A DNA stretch of 64,000 nucleotides from Streptomyces sp. M41(2017) (GCF_002078175.1 NZ_MWFK01000001.1:2480001-2544000); one strand, 5' to 3'; counted from the first letter of the stretch, positions 27,847 to 38,551 are shown. Numbers and translations: made by a program. Notes: generated from the sequence alone by a model not told the origin.

Positions 27847-29612
27847 CCGGCAAAGGCACAGGTTCAGACACCGCCGCAGGCACCGGCATACGCCTGCACG
27901 CGCCCGCTCCCGGCTGGGCCCTCACCGCGGACGTCGTGGTCGTGGGCTCCGGCGTCGCCGGGCTGACCGCGGCCCTGCGCTGCGAGGCCGCTGGCCTGCG
28001 CACCGTCGTCGTCACCAAGGCCCGCCTCGACGACGGCTCGACCCGCTGGGCGCAGGGCGGCATCGCCGCCGCCCTCGGCGACGGCGACACCCCCGAGCAG
28101 CACCTCGACGACACCCTCGTGGCGGGCGCCGGGCTGTGCGACGAGGAAGCGGTGCGCATCCTCGTCACCGAGGGCCCCGACGCCGTCCGCCGGCTCATCG
28201 AGACCGGCGCCCACTTCGACGAGTCCTCGGAGGGCGGCCTCGAACTCACCCGGGAGGGCGGTCACCACCGCCGGCGCATCGCGCACGCGGGCGGCGACGC
28301 CACGGGCGCCGAGATCTCCCGGGCCCTCGTGGAGGCGGTCCGCGCGCGCGGCCTGACCACGGTGGAGAACGCGCTCGTCCTCGACCTCCTCACCGACGCC
28401 GAGGGCCGCACCGCCGGCGTCACCCTGCACGTCATGGGAGAGGGCCAGCACGACGGCGTGGGCGCCGTGCACGCGCCCGCCGTGGTCCTCGCCACCGGCG
28501 GCATGGGCCAGGTCTACTCCGCGACCACCAACCCGTCCGTCTCCACGGGCGACGGCGTGGCCCTCGCCCTGCGCGCGGGCGCCGAGGTCTCCGACCTCGA
28601 ATTCGTCCAGTTCCACCCGACGGTGCTGTTCCTCGGAGCCGACGCGGAGGGTCAGCAGCCGCTGGTCTCCGAGGCGGTCCGCGGCGAGGGCGCCCACCTG
28701 GTCGACGCGGACGGCGTGCGCTTCATGGTCGGCCAGCACGAGCTGGCCGAGCTGGCGCCCCGCGACATCGTCGCCAAGGGCATCATGCGCCGCATGCAGG
28801 AGCAGGACGCCGAGCACATGTTCCTCGACGCCCGGCACTTCGGCGCCGACATGTGGGAGCACCGCTTCCCGACCATCCTCGCCGCCTGCCGCGCCCACGG
28901 CATCGACCCGGTCACCGAGCCCGTGCCGGTCGCCCCGGCCGCGCACTACGCCTCCGGCGGCGTCCGCACCGACGCCCGGGGCCACACCACCGTCCCCGGC
29001 CTGTACGCGTGCGGCGAGGTGGCCTGCACCGGCGTCCACGGCGCCAACCGGCTCGCCTCCAACTCGCTGCTGGAAGGCCTGGTCTACGCCGAGCGCATCG
29101 CCGCCGACATCGCGGCGAGCCACGCCGCCGACGGCCTCCACGCACGCGTGCCCGAGCCGGTCCCGCACCCCGAGAAGCCCGCGCACCCGCTGCTCGCCCC
29201 CGAGGCCCGGTTCGCGATCCAGCGGATCATGACCGGCGGCGCCGGTGTGCTGCGCTCCGCGGCGTCCCTCGCGACCGCGGCCGACCAGCTCCAGCGGCTG
29301 CACAGCGAGGCACGGGACGCCCTCGACGAGAACGGCAAGACCTCCGAGCCGGGCGTCGACACCTGGGAGGCGACCAACCTGCTGTGCGTGGCCCGCGTCC
29401 TGGTCGCCGCCGCCCTCCTGCGCGAGGAGACCCGCGGCTGCCACTGGCGCGAGGACCACGCCGACCGGGACGACACGGACTGGCGCCGCCACATCGTCGT
29501 ACGGCTGAATCCCGACCGGACACTCGCGGTCCGGACCACCGATACCGCAGACTTCCCCCCGACGACCCGGCAGCCTCGTCAGGCGCCCCCGTCCCGTCCC
29601 CAGGAGCAGTGA
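27843..29612 (+). CDS. nadB: L-aspartate oxidase
   Basis: NadB oxidises L-aspartate to iminoaspartate, first step of de novo NAD synthesis. The FAD-binding motif [14 protein letters not shown] is at about residues 37-50, followed by [13 protein letters not shown]; later come [17 protein letters not shown] and [25 protein letters not shown]. 589 aa. GTG 27843 overlaps the panC stop. The partner quinolinate synthase nadA is not in this operon or window. Confidence 0.95.
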   Translation: MTGKGTGSDTAAGTGIRLHAPAPGWALTADVVVVGSGVAGLTAALRCEAAGLRTVVVTKARLDDGSTRWAQGGIAAALGDGDTPEQHLDDTLVAGAGLCDEEAVRILVTEGPDAVRRLIETGAHFDESSEGGLELTREGGHHRRRIAHAGGDATGAEISRALVEAVRARGLTTVENALVLDLLTDAEGRTAGVTLHVMGEGQHDGVGAVHAPAVVLATGGMGQVYSATTNPSVSTGDGVALALRAGAEVSDLEFVQFHPTVLFLGADAEGQQPLVSEAVRGEGAHLVDADGVRFMVGQHELAELAPRDIVAKGIMRRMQEQDAEHMFLDARHFGADMWEHRFPTILAACRAHGIDPVTEPVPVAPAAHYASGGVRTDARGHTTVPGLYACGEVACTGVHGANRLASNSLLEGLVYAERIAADIAASHAADGLHARVPEPVPHPEKPAHPLLAPEARFAIQRIMTGGAGVLRSAASLATAADQLQRLHSEARDALDENGKTSEPGVDTWEATNLLCVARVLVAAALLREETRGCHWREDHADRDDTDWRRHIVVRLNPDRTLAVRTTDTADFPPTTRQPRQAPPSRPQEQ

Positions 29613-29617
29613 CCGAA

Positions 29618-30595
29618 GTGAGCACCCCCGACCTTCCCCTCGTCCAGAGCGGCGGCTGCGGCGACGGCTGCGGCTGCGGCGCCGAAACGGACGAGGAGTA
29701 CCTGGAGTGCGGCCTCGACCCCGCGCTCGCCCAGCTCCTCGCCGACGCCGGACTCGACCCCCTGGAGGTCGAGGACATCGCCAACGTGGCGATCCAGGAG
29801 GACCTCGACCACGGGGTGGACGTGACGAGCGTCGCGACCGTGTCCGAGGACGCCGTGTCCACCGGCGACTTCACCGCCCGGGACGCGGGCGTCGTCGCCG
29901 GCCTGCGGGTCGCCGAGGCGGTGCTCTCGGTGGTCTGCACGGACGAGTTCGAGGTCGAGCGGCACGTCGAGGACGGCGACCGTGTCGAGGCGGGCCAGAC
30001 CCTGCTCAGCGTCACCACCCGTACCCGCGACCTGCTGACCGCCGAGCGCAGCGCGCTCAACATCCTGTGCCGCCTGTCCGGCATCGCGACCGCCACGCGC
30101 GCGTGGGCGGACGCCCTGGAGGGCACGAAGGCCCGCGTCCGGGACACCCGCAAGACCACGCCGGGCCTGCGCGCCCTGGAGAAGTTCGCCGTGCGCTGCG
30201 GCGGCGGCGTCAACCACCGCATGTCCCTCTCGGACGCCGCGCTGGTCAAGGACAACCACGTGGTCGCCGCGGGCGGCGTCGCCCAGGCCTTCAAGGCCGT
30301 ACGGGAGGCCTTCCCGGACGTCCCGATCGAGGTCGAGGTCGACACCCTGGACCAGCTCCGCGAGGTCGTTGACGCGGGCGCTGACCTGATCCTTCTGGAC
30401 AACTTCACGCCCGCCGAGTGCGAGAAGGCGGTGGGCGTCGTCGAGGGCAAGGCCCTCCTGGAGGCGTCGGGCCGGCTCACCCTGGAGAACGCCGGGGCGT
30501 ACGCGAGGACGGGCGTCGACTTCCTGGCCGTGGGCGCGCTCACGCACTCCTCGCCGATCCTGGACATCGGTCTCGACCTGCGAGCGGCGGAGTAA
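29618..30595 (+). CDS. nadC: Nicotinate-nucleotide pyrophosphorylase (carboxylating), with Cys-rich N-terminal extension
   Basis: NadC makes nicotinate mononucleotide from quinolinate and PRPP. Motifs: QEDLDHGVDVTS, RDTRKTTPGLRALEKFAVRCGGGVNHR-type segment, KDNHVVAAGG and EVEVDTLDQL. About 325 aa, longer than usual by a 35-residue N-terminal extension containing Cys14, Cys18, Cys20 and Cys31 (SGGCGDGCGCG). GTG 29618 has AGGAG 11 nt upstream; GTG 29609, overlapping the nadB stop, would add three residues. The Cys cluster is outside the catalytic fold and might bind a metal (inference). Confidence 0.93.
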   Translation: MSTPDLPLVQSGGCGDGCGCGAETDEEYLECGLDPALAQLLADAGLDPLEVEDIANVAIQEDLDHGVDVTSVATVSEDAVSTGDFTARDAGVVAGLRVAEAVLSVVCTDEFEVERHVEDGDRVEAGQTLLSVTTRTRDLLTAERSALNILCRLSGIATATRAWADALEGTKARVRDTRKTTPGLRALEKFAVRCGGGVNHRMSLSDAALVKDNHVVAAGGVAQAFKAVREAFPDVPIEVEVDTLDQLREVVDAGADLILLDNFTPAECEKAVGVVEGKALLEASGRLTLENAGAYARTGVDFLAVGALTHSSPILDIGLDLRAAE

Positions 30596-30603
30596 CCCCG
30601 GCC

Positions 30604-31401
30604 ATGCTGCTGACCATCGACGTAGGCAACACCCACACGGTCCTCGGTCTCTTCGACGGGGAGGAGATCGTCGAGCACTGGCGCATCTCCACCGACTCGC
30701 GCCGCACCGCCGACGAGCTCGCCGTGCTGCTCCAGGGCCTCATGGGCATGCACCCGCTGCTCGGCGAGGAGCTCGGCGACGGCATCGACGGCATCGCGAT
30801 CTGCGCCACCGTCCCGTCCGTGCTGCACGAGTTGCGCGAGGTGACGCGGCGCTACTACGGCGATGTCCCCGCCGTCCTCGTCGAGCCCGGCGTCAAGACC
30901 GGCGTGCCGATCCTCACGGACAACCCGAAGGAGGTCGGCGCCGACCGGATCATCAACTCCGTCGCGGCCGTCGAGCTCTACGGGGGACCGGCGATCGTCG
31001 TCGACTTCGGCACGGCGACCACGTTCGACGCCGTCAGCGCGCGGGGCGAGTACATCGGCGGTGTCATCGCGCCCGGCATCGAGATCTCCGTCGAGGCGCT
31101 CGGCGTGCGCGGCGCGCAGCTCCGCAAGATCGAGGTGGCCCGGCCGCGCGCGGTGATCGGCAAGAACACCGTCGAGGCCATGCAGTCCGGGATCATCTAC
31201 GGGTTCGCCGGCCAGGTCGACGGCGTCGTGAACCGGATGGCGCGCGAGCTCGCCGACGACCCCGAGGACGTCACCGTCATCGCCACGGGCGGCCTCGCCC
31301 CCATGGTGCTCGGCGAGTCCTCGGTGATCGACGAACACGAACCGTGGCTGACCCTGATCGGCCTGCGCCTGGTCTACGAGCGCAACGTCTCCCGCCTGTG
31401 A
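30604..31401 (+). CDS. coaX: Type III pantothenate kinase
   Basis: CoaX phosphorylates pantothenate, the first step of CoA synthesis, and is insensitive to CoA feedback in characterised members. The ASKHA fold motifs are LLTIDVGNTHTVLGLF, GADRIINSVAA and VVDFGTATTFD. 265 aa; ATG 30604 is 8 bases after nadC, so the two are co-transcribed. It closes the operon: a perfect hairpin follows. Confidence 0.95.
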   Translation: MLLTIDVGNTHTVLGLFDGEEIVEHWRISTDSRRTADELAVLLQGLMGMHPLLGEELGDGIDGIAICATVPSVLHELREVTRRYYGDVPAVLVEPGVKTGVPILTDNPKEVGADRIINSVAAVELYGGPAIVVDFGTATTFDAVSARGEYIGGVIAPGIEISVEALGVRGAQLRKIEVARPRAVIGKNTVEAMQSGIIYGFAGQVDGVVNRMARELADDPEDVTVIATGGLAPMVLGESSVIDEHEPWLTLIGLRLVYERNVSRL

Positions 31402-31405
31402 GCCC

Positions 31406-31434
31406 CCGGGGTCCGGCCACCGGCCGGACCCCGG
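31406..31434 (+). terminator. Terminator after coaX
   Basis: A perfect 13-bp stem (31406-31418 with 31422-31434) and 3-nt loop begins 5 bases after the coaX stop. It ends the DUF2520-panC-nadB-nadC-coaX operon. Confidence 0.8.
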
Positions 31435-31461
31435 AGCATCGCCCCGAACTTCCTTCGGAAT

Positions 31462-31737
31462 TTGACGCGCCGCTGCCGCGCCTTCCCGAAAAGCGACTTC
31501 TTCGGCATCGGCTTCTTCGGCTCCTTCGGGAACGGGTTCTTCGGCATCCGCGACGTTGTGCGCGACCTGTTCCCGGAATCTCCGCCATGTCGTTGCCCGC
31601 GGACTTACCCCGCGGACTTACCCGGAGAGTTCCCGTGGACCCCCGCCCCGGTGTTCTCCGATGACCGCTCCCGAACGGGGCGCGCCATATTTCTTTCGCT
31701 ATGCGGCTTTTGTCTGATTAGCGCGTATCGTCGCCGC
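31462..31737 (+). other. Open in-frame extension with Phe-Gly repeats; possible gene remnant
   Basis: From TTG 31462 the frame is open into the following gene without a stop. The stretch 31462-31575 has strong third-position GC and encodes repeats of the type DFFGIG-FFGSFG-NGFFGI; the stretch after 31575 loses codon bias and contains TTA, ATA and TGT codons. The rest of this 336-base gap is comparatively AT-rich and leads to the likely promoter of the next gene. It could be an eroded reading frame or part of an untranslated region. Confidence 0.35.
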
Positions 31738-32373
31738 ATGCCCACGCCCTACGGATCCCACGGCGGCATGGCGTTCGGTGCGGAGGAGCTGCGTGTGCTC
31801 CGTCGCGCTCTCGCCCTTGCCCTGCACCCCAGTCCCGTCTCGGCCGAGGACGTCCAGGACTGCCTCCGCCTCGCCGAGTCCGTCGACGAGGCGCTCCACG
31901 AGGGGGCCAGACTGCGGGCCTTCCTGCTGGCGGACCTCGCCCGCTACCGCGCCGCGCTGCCGGGCACCGCCGGCGGCTACCTCGTGCTCCTGGAGGAGGT
32001 CCTCGCGGCCGGCTACCGGCCGAACCCCGACGACCTCGCGGCCCTGCGCGCGCTGCGCGGCAACCCCGCCGCGGCGGCCCTGCTGGACCGCTGCCGGGTC
32101 CTCGCCGAGCAGGACGTACGCACCCGGCTCGCGGCCCGCTCGGTCGCGGCGGTCCCGTCGGTGCCGGCGTCCCGCACCCGGCTGCTCGCGCTGCCCGGAG
32201 GCCGGTCCGCCGACCGGCCGGAGAAGACGGCCGAGCCGAAACCCCCGGCGCGGCCCCCGGCCAGGACCCCGCGCACGGACCGCCCCATTCCCACCCCGGG
32301 TGAGGTCTTCCCGCCGCGCCGCAAGTCGGGACCGCCCCCGGCGAACCCTCCGCAGCAGCTCGCGGCGGGCTGA
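31738..32373 (+). CDS. Uncharacterised streptomycete protein
   Basis: 211 aa, no named family recognised. It has a helical N-terminal half (FGAEELRVLRRALALAL, VQDCLRLAESVDEALHEG, RLRAFLLADLARYRAAL) and a Pro/Arg-rich tail after residue 150. It has no membrane segment. ATG 31738 has no ribosome site; TATCGT at 31726-31731 is 6 nt before it, fitting a leaderless mRNA. Followed 55 bases later by a small membrane protein gene. Confidence 0.75.
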   Translation: MPTPYGSHGGMAFGAEELRVLRRALALALHPSPVSAEDVQDCLRLAESVDEALHEGARLRAFLLADLARYRAALPGTAGGYLVLLEEVLAAGYRPNPDDLAALRALRGNPAAAALLDRCRVLAEQDVRTRLAARSVAAVPSVPASRTRLLALPGGRSADRPEKTAEPKPPARPPARTPRTDRPIPTPGEVFPPRRKSGPPPANPPQQLAAG

Positions 32374-32428
32374 CCCCGGTCGCCGACCCCGGCACATCGG
32401 CAGGGCGCCCCCTGGCTACTCTGGAGGC

Positions 32429-32614
32429 ATGGACTACGTCTCCGCGCTCGTGCCCCCCGTCGTGATGGCCGTCTTCTTCATCGGGCTCATCGTGACGATC
32501 GTGAAGACCCAGGGCGGCGCCAACAAGGCCAAGGAGGACGCGGCCGTCGACGCCGTCCTCGCGCGCGCGGAGAGCGCCCAGCAGGCCTCGGGACCCAAGG
32601 ACGCCGGGGCCTGA
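32429..32614 (+). CDS. Small single-pass membrane protein
   Basis: 61 aa: an N-terminal hydrophobic helix (LVPPVVMAVFFIGLIVTIV) followed by a charged cytoplasmic tail with Ala/Glu/Lys helix (KAKEDAAVDAVLARAESAQQ). No family recognised. TACTCT at 32417-32422 lies 6 nt upstream of ATG 32429, and GGAGG is too close (1 nt) to act as a normal ribosome site, so leaderless expression is likely. Confidence 0.7.
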   Translation: MDYVSALVPPVVMAVFFIGLIVTIVKTQGGANKAKEDAAVDAVLARAESAQQASGPKDAGA

Positions 32615-32697
32615 CCCCTCCAGGGCGTCGCCCCCGTGCGGCGCCCGCCCGGGGCTCCGTGGCGCACGGCCGCCCCGACACGCACCGCGCCCCGCCC

Positions 32698-32756
32698 GGC
32701 GTACGACTCGGACGTTTCATGTGTTTCATACGTTCTTCGAGTCGTACGCCCTTTTT
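32698..32756. promoter_or_regulatory. 13-bp inverted repeat with T-run before the BlaI-type gene
   Basis: GGCGTACGACTCG (32698-32710) and its exact complement (32738-32750) flank 27 bases that include two TTTCAT words, and CTTTTT follows directly. It could terminate the upstream small-gene transcript, or be an operator for the BlaI-type regulator that starts 31 bases later. The sequence alone does not decide. Confidence 0.6.
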
Positions 32757-32786
32757 GTTGACTCTCTCCCACTATTGTTCTGGACT

Positions 32787-33248
32787 GTGCCTCGCCCATT
32801 GGGAGAACTCGAAGACTCGGTCATGACGCGGGTGTGGAAGTGGAACCGCCCGGTGACCGTTCGGGAAGTCCTGGAAGACCTTCAACAGGAACGGTCCATC
32901 GCGTACACCACGGTGATGACCGTTTTGGACAATCTCCATCAGAAGGGCTGGGTCCGCCGGGAGGCGGAAGGCCGGGCCTATCGATATGAAGCGGTCTCCA
33001 CGCGAGCCGCCTACTCCGCCGCCCTCATGAACGACGCCTGGTCGCAGAGCGACAACCCGGCGGCCGCTCTGGTCGCCTTCTTCGGGATGATGAGCGAGGA
33101 ACAACGGGTCGCTCTCAGGGATGCCGTACGCATGGTGCAAGGGCCCGAACTCCCCGAACCGCCCGGTTCCGAAACCGCCGAAAGGCCGGCGGCGGCCGAG
33201 CCGTCCGAGGAGAACCCCGCCGCCCACGAGGACGGCTCCGGGCGATAG
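32787..33248 (+). CDS. BlaI/MecI/CopY-family transcriptional regulator
   Basis: About 153 aa from GTG 32787. The winged-helix DNA-binding domain is clear (LGELEDSVMTRVWKWNRPVTVREVLEDL, YTTVMTVLDNLHQKGWVRRE, YRYEAV), followed by a dimerising C-terminal helix and an acidic Pro-rich tail. BlaI proteins repress resistance or stress genes and are normally cleaved by a BlaR1/MecR1 membrane peptidase; no such gene is adjacent. The frame opens to 32721, but similarity begins near the GTG. Next gene, a GNAT enzyme, starts 10 bases after its stop. Confidence 0.9.
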   Translation: MPRPLGELEDSVMTRVWKWNRPVTVREVLEDLQQERSIAYTTVMTVLDNLHQKGWVRREAEGRAYRYEAVSTRAAYSAALMNDAWSQSDNPAAALVAFFGMMSEEQRVALRDAVRMVQGPELPEPPGSETAERPAAAEPSEENPAAHEDGSGR

Positions 33249-33257
33249 CGTCCGCTC

Positions 33258-33827
33258 ATGCCAGCAGAGCATCCCGCAGAGGTTCCAGCAGATCTTCCGG
33301 CACAGCATCCCGAAGTCGCCGCAAAAGCCCTCACCGTCCGACGGGCCAGGACCAGCGATGTCGCGGCCGTACGCCGGCTCCTTGACGCGAACGTGCGCCG
33401 CCGCATCCTCCTCGACAAACCCACGGTCACTCTTTACGAGGACATCCAGGAGTTCTGGGTCGCGGAACGCGACGACAACGCCGAGGTCGTCGGCTGCGGT
33501 GCGCTGCACGTGATGTGGGAAGACCTCGCGGAAGTCCGCACTCTCGCCGTGAACCCGACGGTCAAGGGCCTCGGGGTGGGTCACCAACTGCTGGAGAAGT
33601 TGCTGCAGACCGCCCGGTGGCTCGGCGTTCGGCGGGTTTTCTGTCTCACCTTCGAAGTCGGCTTCTTCGCCAAGCACGGCTTCGTGGAGATCGGTGAGAC
33701 TCCTGTCGACACCGAGGTGTACGCCGAGCTCCTGCGTTCCTATGACGAGGGTGTGGCGGAGTTCCTCGGTCTCGAACGGGTGAAACCGAACACCTTGGGC
33801 AACAGCCGGATGCTTCTGCATCTGTGA
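33258..33827 (+). CDS. Amino-acid N-acetyltransferase (short N-acetylglutamate synthase type)
   Basis: 189-aa GNAT protein. After about 25 variable residues the domain reads LTVRRARTSDVAAVRRLLD, CGALHVMWEDLAEVRTLAVNPTVKGLGVGHQLLE with the acetyl-CoA loop GLGVGH, and FAKHGF. The HVMWEDLAEVRTLAV block matches the stand-alone N-acetylglutamate synthase of M. tuberculosis (Rv2747), so it probably supplies N-acetylglutamate for arginine synthesis. TAGCGT at 33246-33251, 6 nt before ATG, points to a leaderless promoter inside the end of the BlaI-type gene. Confidence 0.85.
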   Translation: MPAEHPAEVPADLPAQHPEVAAKALTVRRARTSDVAAVRRLLDANVRRRILLDKPTVTLYEDIQEFWVAERDDNAEVVGCGALHVMWEDLAEVRTLAVNPTVKGLGVGHQLLEKLLQTARWLGVRRVFCLTFEVGFFAKHGFVEIGETPVDTEVYAELLRSYDEGVAEFLGLERVKPNTLGNSRMLLHL

Positions 33828-33964
33828 TCGCTGTCGGCTATTCCGGCCGAGCGCCATGCCCAGGTGCCCTATGTCCGAAACGCGCATCTTTCCCGGCGGC
33901 CGCTGTCCACTGAGTCTCTGCCAGGGGTTTGTGTTTTTGCAGCAAAAGCGGTTTGCTTTCCGAC

Positions 33965-33986
33965 GTACTGCAGTACTGCATATAAC
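33965..33986 (+). promoter_or_regulatory. Probable lsr2 promoter with a 12-bp palindrome
   Basis: A perfect palindrome GTACTGCAGTAC (33965-33976) lies just upstream of a -10-like TATAAC (33981-33986) in a stretch that is AT-rich for this genome (33930-33990). Lsr2 prefers AT-rich DNA, so autoregulation is plausible; the palindrome suggests an additional dimeric regulator. Inference only. Confidence 0.45.
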
Positions 33987-34055
33987 AAGGGACGGCGAAA
34001 CGGCGGCCGCCGCAGACCCTCCTTGCCCTTGAAGTTATCGATGAAAGGAAATCCG

Positions 34056-34391
34056 GTGGCACAGAAGGTTCAGGTACTTCTTGTCGACGACCTCGACGGT
34101 GGCGAGGCGGACGAGACCGTGACGTTCGCGCTGGACGGCAAGACGTACGAAATCGATCTCACGACCGCCAATGCGGACAAGCTCCGTGGCCTTCTCGAGC
34201 CCTACGTGAAGGGTGGCCGTCGTACCGGAGGCCGTGCTTCGGGCGGACGCGGAAAGGCGCGCGCCACTTCCGGCGGCAGCCAGGACACCGCGCAGATCCG
34301 CGCCTGGGCCAAGGAGAACGGCTACGAGGTCAATGACCGCGGCCGTGTTCCCGCGTCGATTCGCGAGAAGTACGAAGAGGTCAACGGCTGA
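34056..34391 (+). CDS. lsr2: Lsr2 nucleoid-associated protein
   Basis: Lsr2 is the actinobacterial H-NS analogue that coats AT-rich, often acquired DNA and silences genes, including specialised-metabolite clusters. 111 aa: an N-terminal dimerisation domain (VQVLLVDDLDGGEADETVTFALDGKTYEIDL in outline), a Gly/Arg/Ser linker, and a C-terminal DNA-binding domain with the minor-groove RGR motif (NDRGRVPASI). GTG 34056 has AAAGGA about 7 nt upstream. Its 3' end overlaps the minus-strand gene by 70 bases. Confidence 0.95.
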   Translation: MAQKVQVLLVDDLDGGEADETVTFALDGKTYEIDLTTANADKLRGLLEPYVKGGRRTGGRASGGRGKARATSGGSQDTAQIRAWAKENGYEVNDRGRVPASIREKYEEVNG

Positions 34392-34981
34392 GCGCTCACG
34401 CGCCCCAGCCGCACCCGGTGACATTGCGTCGCCATCGTCTGCACGACTCGTACGAGATCGGGGGCGCCCCCAACGCCCCCGCCGACGGCCCCGCCGCCCA
34501 GTGCCGACAGCGTCGGCAGTGCCGGTCGCACCGCACAGCCGGGCTCGGGGGGCCGCAACCAGCGGGCGGCCCCTCGCGGGCCCTCCCGCGTCTCCCCTCC
34601 GGCCGGCGCGGCAGCCGGACCCGGCGGCGGGGGAGCCTCGACGCTGCCGCCCTCGCCGACCGCCGTGAGGTCCAGCGCCAGGCCGCCCCACTCCAGCCAG
34701 TCGAGCAGCCCTGGCAGTTCCTCCGCGCTCCCCGCGGCCACCCACAGCCCCATCCGGTCCCCGTGCAGAACCACCGGGGACCCGGGCCCGAGGTGGCGCA
34801 GCGCCGCGAATCCCGCCTCGACCGGTCCCTCCAGGACGTCGAAGAGCACCCCCGTCACGAGTCGCGCCGGCGGACCGGGCACGGTCGCCCAGCCCAGTTC
34901 GTTCTCGTACCACTGCTGCACCGGATCGACCGGATCACCCGGGTCGAGCGGCCGACGGGGAAGGGGAACGGTGGGAACCAT
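34322..34981 (-). CDS. SCO3374-family uncharacterised protein
   Basis: About 219 aa. The recognisable part starts VPLPRRPLDPGDPVDPVQQWYENELGW and continues PPARLVTGVLFDVLEGPVEAGFAALRHLG and GLLDWLEWGGLALDLTAVG, resembling a truncated bifunctional-primase-like or hypothetical family that public annotations name SCO3374 after the S. coelicolor gene between lsr2 and clpC. Function unknown. ATG 34981 lacks a ribosome site; ATG at about 35083 is an alternative. It overlaps lsr2 tail to tail (34322-34391). Confidence 0.7.
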   Translation of the reverse strand: MVPTVPLPRRPLDPGDPVDPVQQWYENELGWATVPGPPARLVTGVLFDVLEGPVEAGFAALRHLGPGSPVVLHGDRMGLWVAAGSAEELPGLLDWLEWGGLALDLTAVGEGGSVEAPPPPGPAAAPAGGETREGPRGAARWLRPPEPGCAVRPALPTLSALGGGAVGGGVGGAPDLVRVVQTMATQCHRVRLGRVSAQPLTSSYFSRIDAGTRPRSLTS

Positions 34982-35411
34982 GCAAGGAGCAACCGCCGGA
35001 ACACCCCCGGAGTTACGCTGGGTGTCCCCGCAGGCGCACAGAGTTCCGGACAAACGGGCGTGCGGAAGCGTTCGGCGGGACATGGGTGTTCGCCCGTAGC
35101 GGAGGGAACCGGTGCGCGCGGCATGGACTGTCCGTGCGTGCGGGTAAGACATCCCTAGTGGGAGGGGCGACACGCAGGAAACCGGCATCTCACGTTCGCC
35201 ATCGGCGTACAGGTGGTGAGGGTATCTGCCTGGCCTGCGGGAACATCGTCTCGCACCATCAGGTTGAGGCAGATGTCGGCGTTCGGGGTCAGGAGGCCAA
35301 GGACGGTGTCGGCAGTTGGAATGAGCGGTCCCCGCTTGCGGGACTAAGCTGCGGAAGGACAGGGAGGGGAGCGTCCCCTTACTGCCTGACCGCTCTGAGG
35401 AGCGATTAACG
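34982..35411 (+). other. clpC upstream region
   Basis: This 430-base stretch holds no gene I can support; an open frame at 35086-35409 has weak codon bias. It contains a ClgR operator match (35194-35207) and a -10-like TAAGCT (35345-35350) about 60 bases before clpC. The ribosome site of clpC is GAGGAG just before ATG 35412. Confidence 0.6.
35194..35207 (+). promoter_or_regulatory. ClgR operator upstream of clpC
   Basis: The sequence GTTCGC-CATCG-GCG exactly fits the GTTCGC-N5-GCG motif reported for ClgR, the Streptomyces activator of clpP1, lon and clpC. It lies 205 bases before the clpC start and about 140 bases before the -10-like TAAGCT. Confidence 0.75.
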
Positions 35412-37937
<2,526 letters not shown>

Positions 37938-37953
37938 CCTCCGGGTTCGCCTG

Positions 37954-37995
37954 AAAGGGGCTGCCCCAGGACCACGGTCCTGGGGCAGCCCCTTT
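37954..37995 (+). terminator. Terminator of clpC
   Basis: A perfect 20-bp inverted repeat (37954-37973 with 37976-37995) starts 16 bases after the clpC stop and ends in CCCTTT. In RNA the loop would open to at least four bases. Confidence 0.9.
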
Positions 37996-38205
37996 CGCAT
38001 GCGCGGACGCGAGGCGCGCGCCTCCGCGCGCACGGCGCCTGGGGTGAGCCACCGGGCGGGCCCGCGCCTCTCGCCTGCGGTCCAGCGGGCGGCGCGGCGC
38101 GTCACGCCTGCGATCCCGGCGGCTGGGGCGAGGTGGAGGGACCCGGGCTGCCCAGCGAACCTGCGGGCCCGCTCGCCCAGCGGTCCAGCGCGCACCCCGG
38201 CCCGG

Positions 38206-38535
38206 GTCCGCGCAAGCCGCTGGGCGGGGGTCCGGGGGTGCCGCGTCCAAGTCCGCGTGCAAGCCGTTCGGCGAGGGCCCTGGGCGCAACCCCGACCCGG
38301 GTCCGCGTTCAAGCCGCTCAGCGAGGGCCCGGGCGCACCCGGCCCAAGTCCGCGCGCAAGCCGCTCAGCGAGGGCGCGGACGCACCCGGCCCGGGTCCGC
38401 GCAAGCCGCTGGGCGGGGGTCCGGGGGTGCCGCGTCCAAGTCCGCGCGCAAGCCGCTCAGCGAGGGCCCAGGGCGCACCCCGGCCCGGGTCCGCGCGCAA
38501 GCCGCCCTACGTGCCGGGGGCAGGTGACCCAGCGG
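38206..38535. repeat. Degenerate tandem repeat array, 45-50-bp units
   Basis: At least seven head-to-tail units each begin GTCCGCG(N)nCAAGCCG: at 38206, 38251, 38301, 38348, 38395, 38440 and 38489 (lengths 45, 50, 47, 47, 45, 49 and about 47). The units at 38206 and 38395 are identical over 45 bases, giving a higher-order period of 189. Unit lengths are mostly not multiples of three, so no one frame is kept, and codon bias in all frames is poorer than in neighbouring genes. I treat it as non-coding repeat DNA. Confidence 0.8.
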
Positions 38536-38551
38536 GTCTGCCTGGGCGCAA

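Noticed and set aside
35086..35409. 107-codon open frame upstream of clpC
   Set aside because: Weak codon bias, no start signal, and it runs over the ClgR box and clpC promoter region.
38206..38535. CRISPR array
   Set aside because: Units are contiguous and degenerate, with no identical repeats separated by unique spacers and no cas genes.
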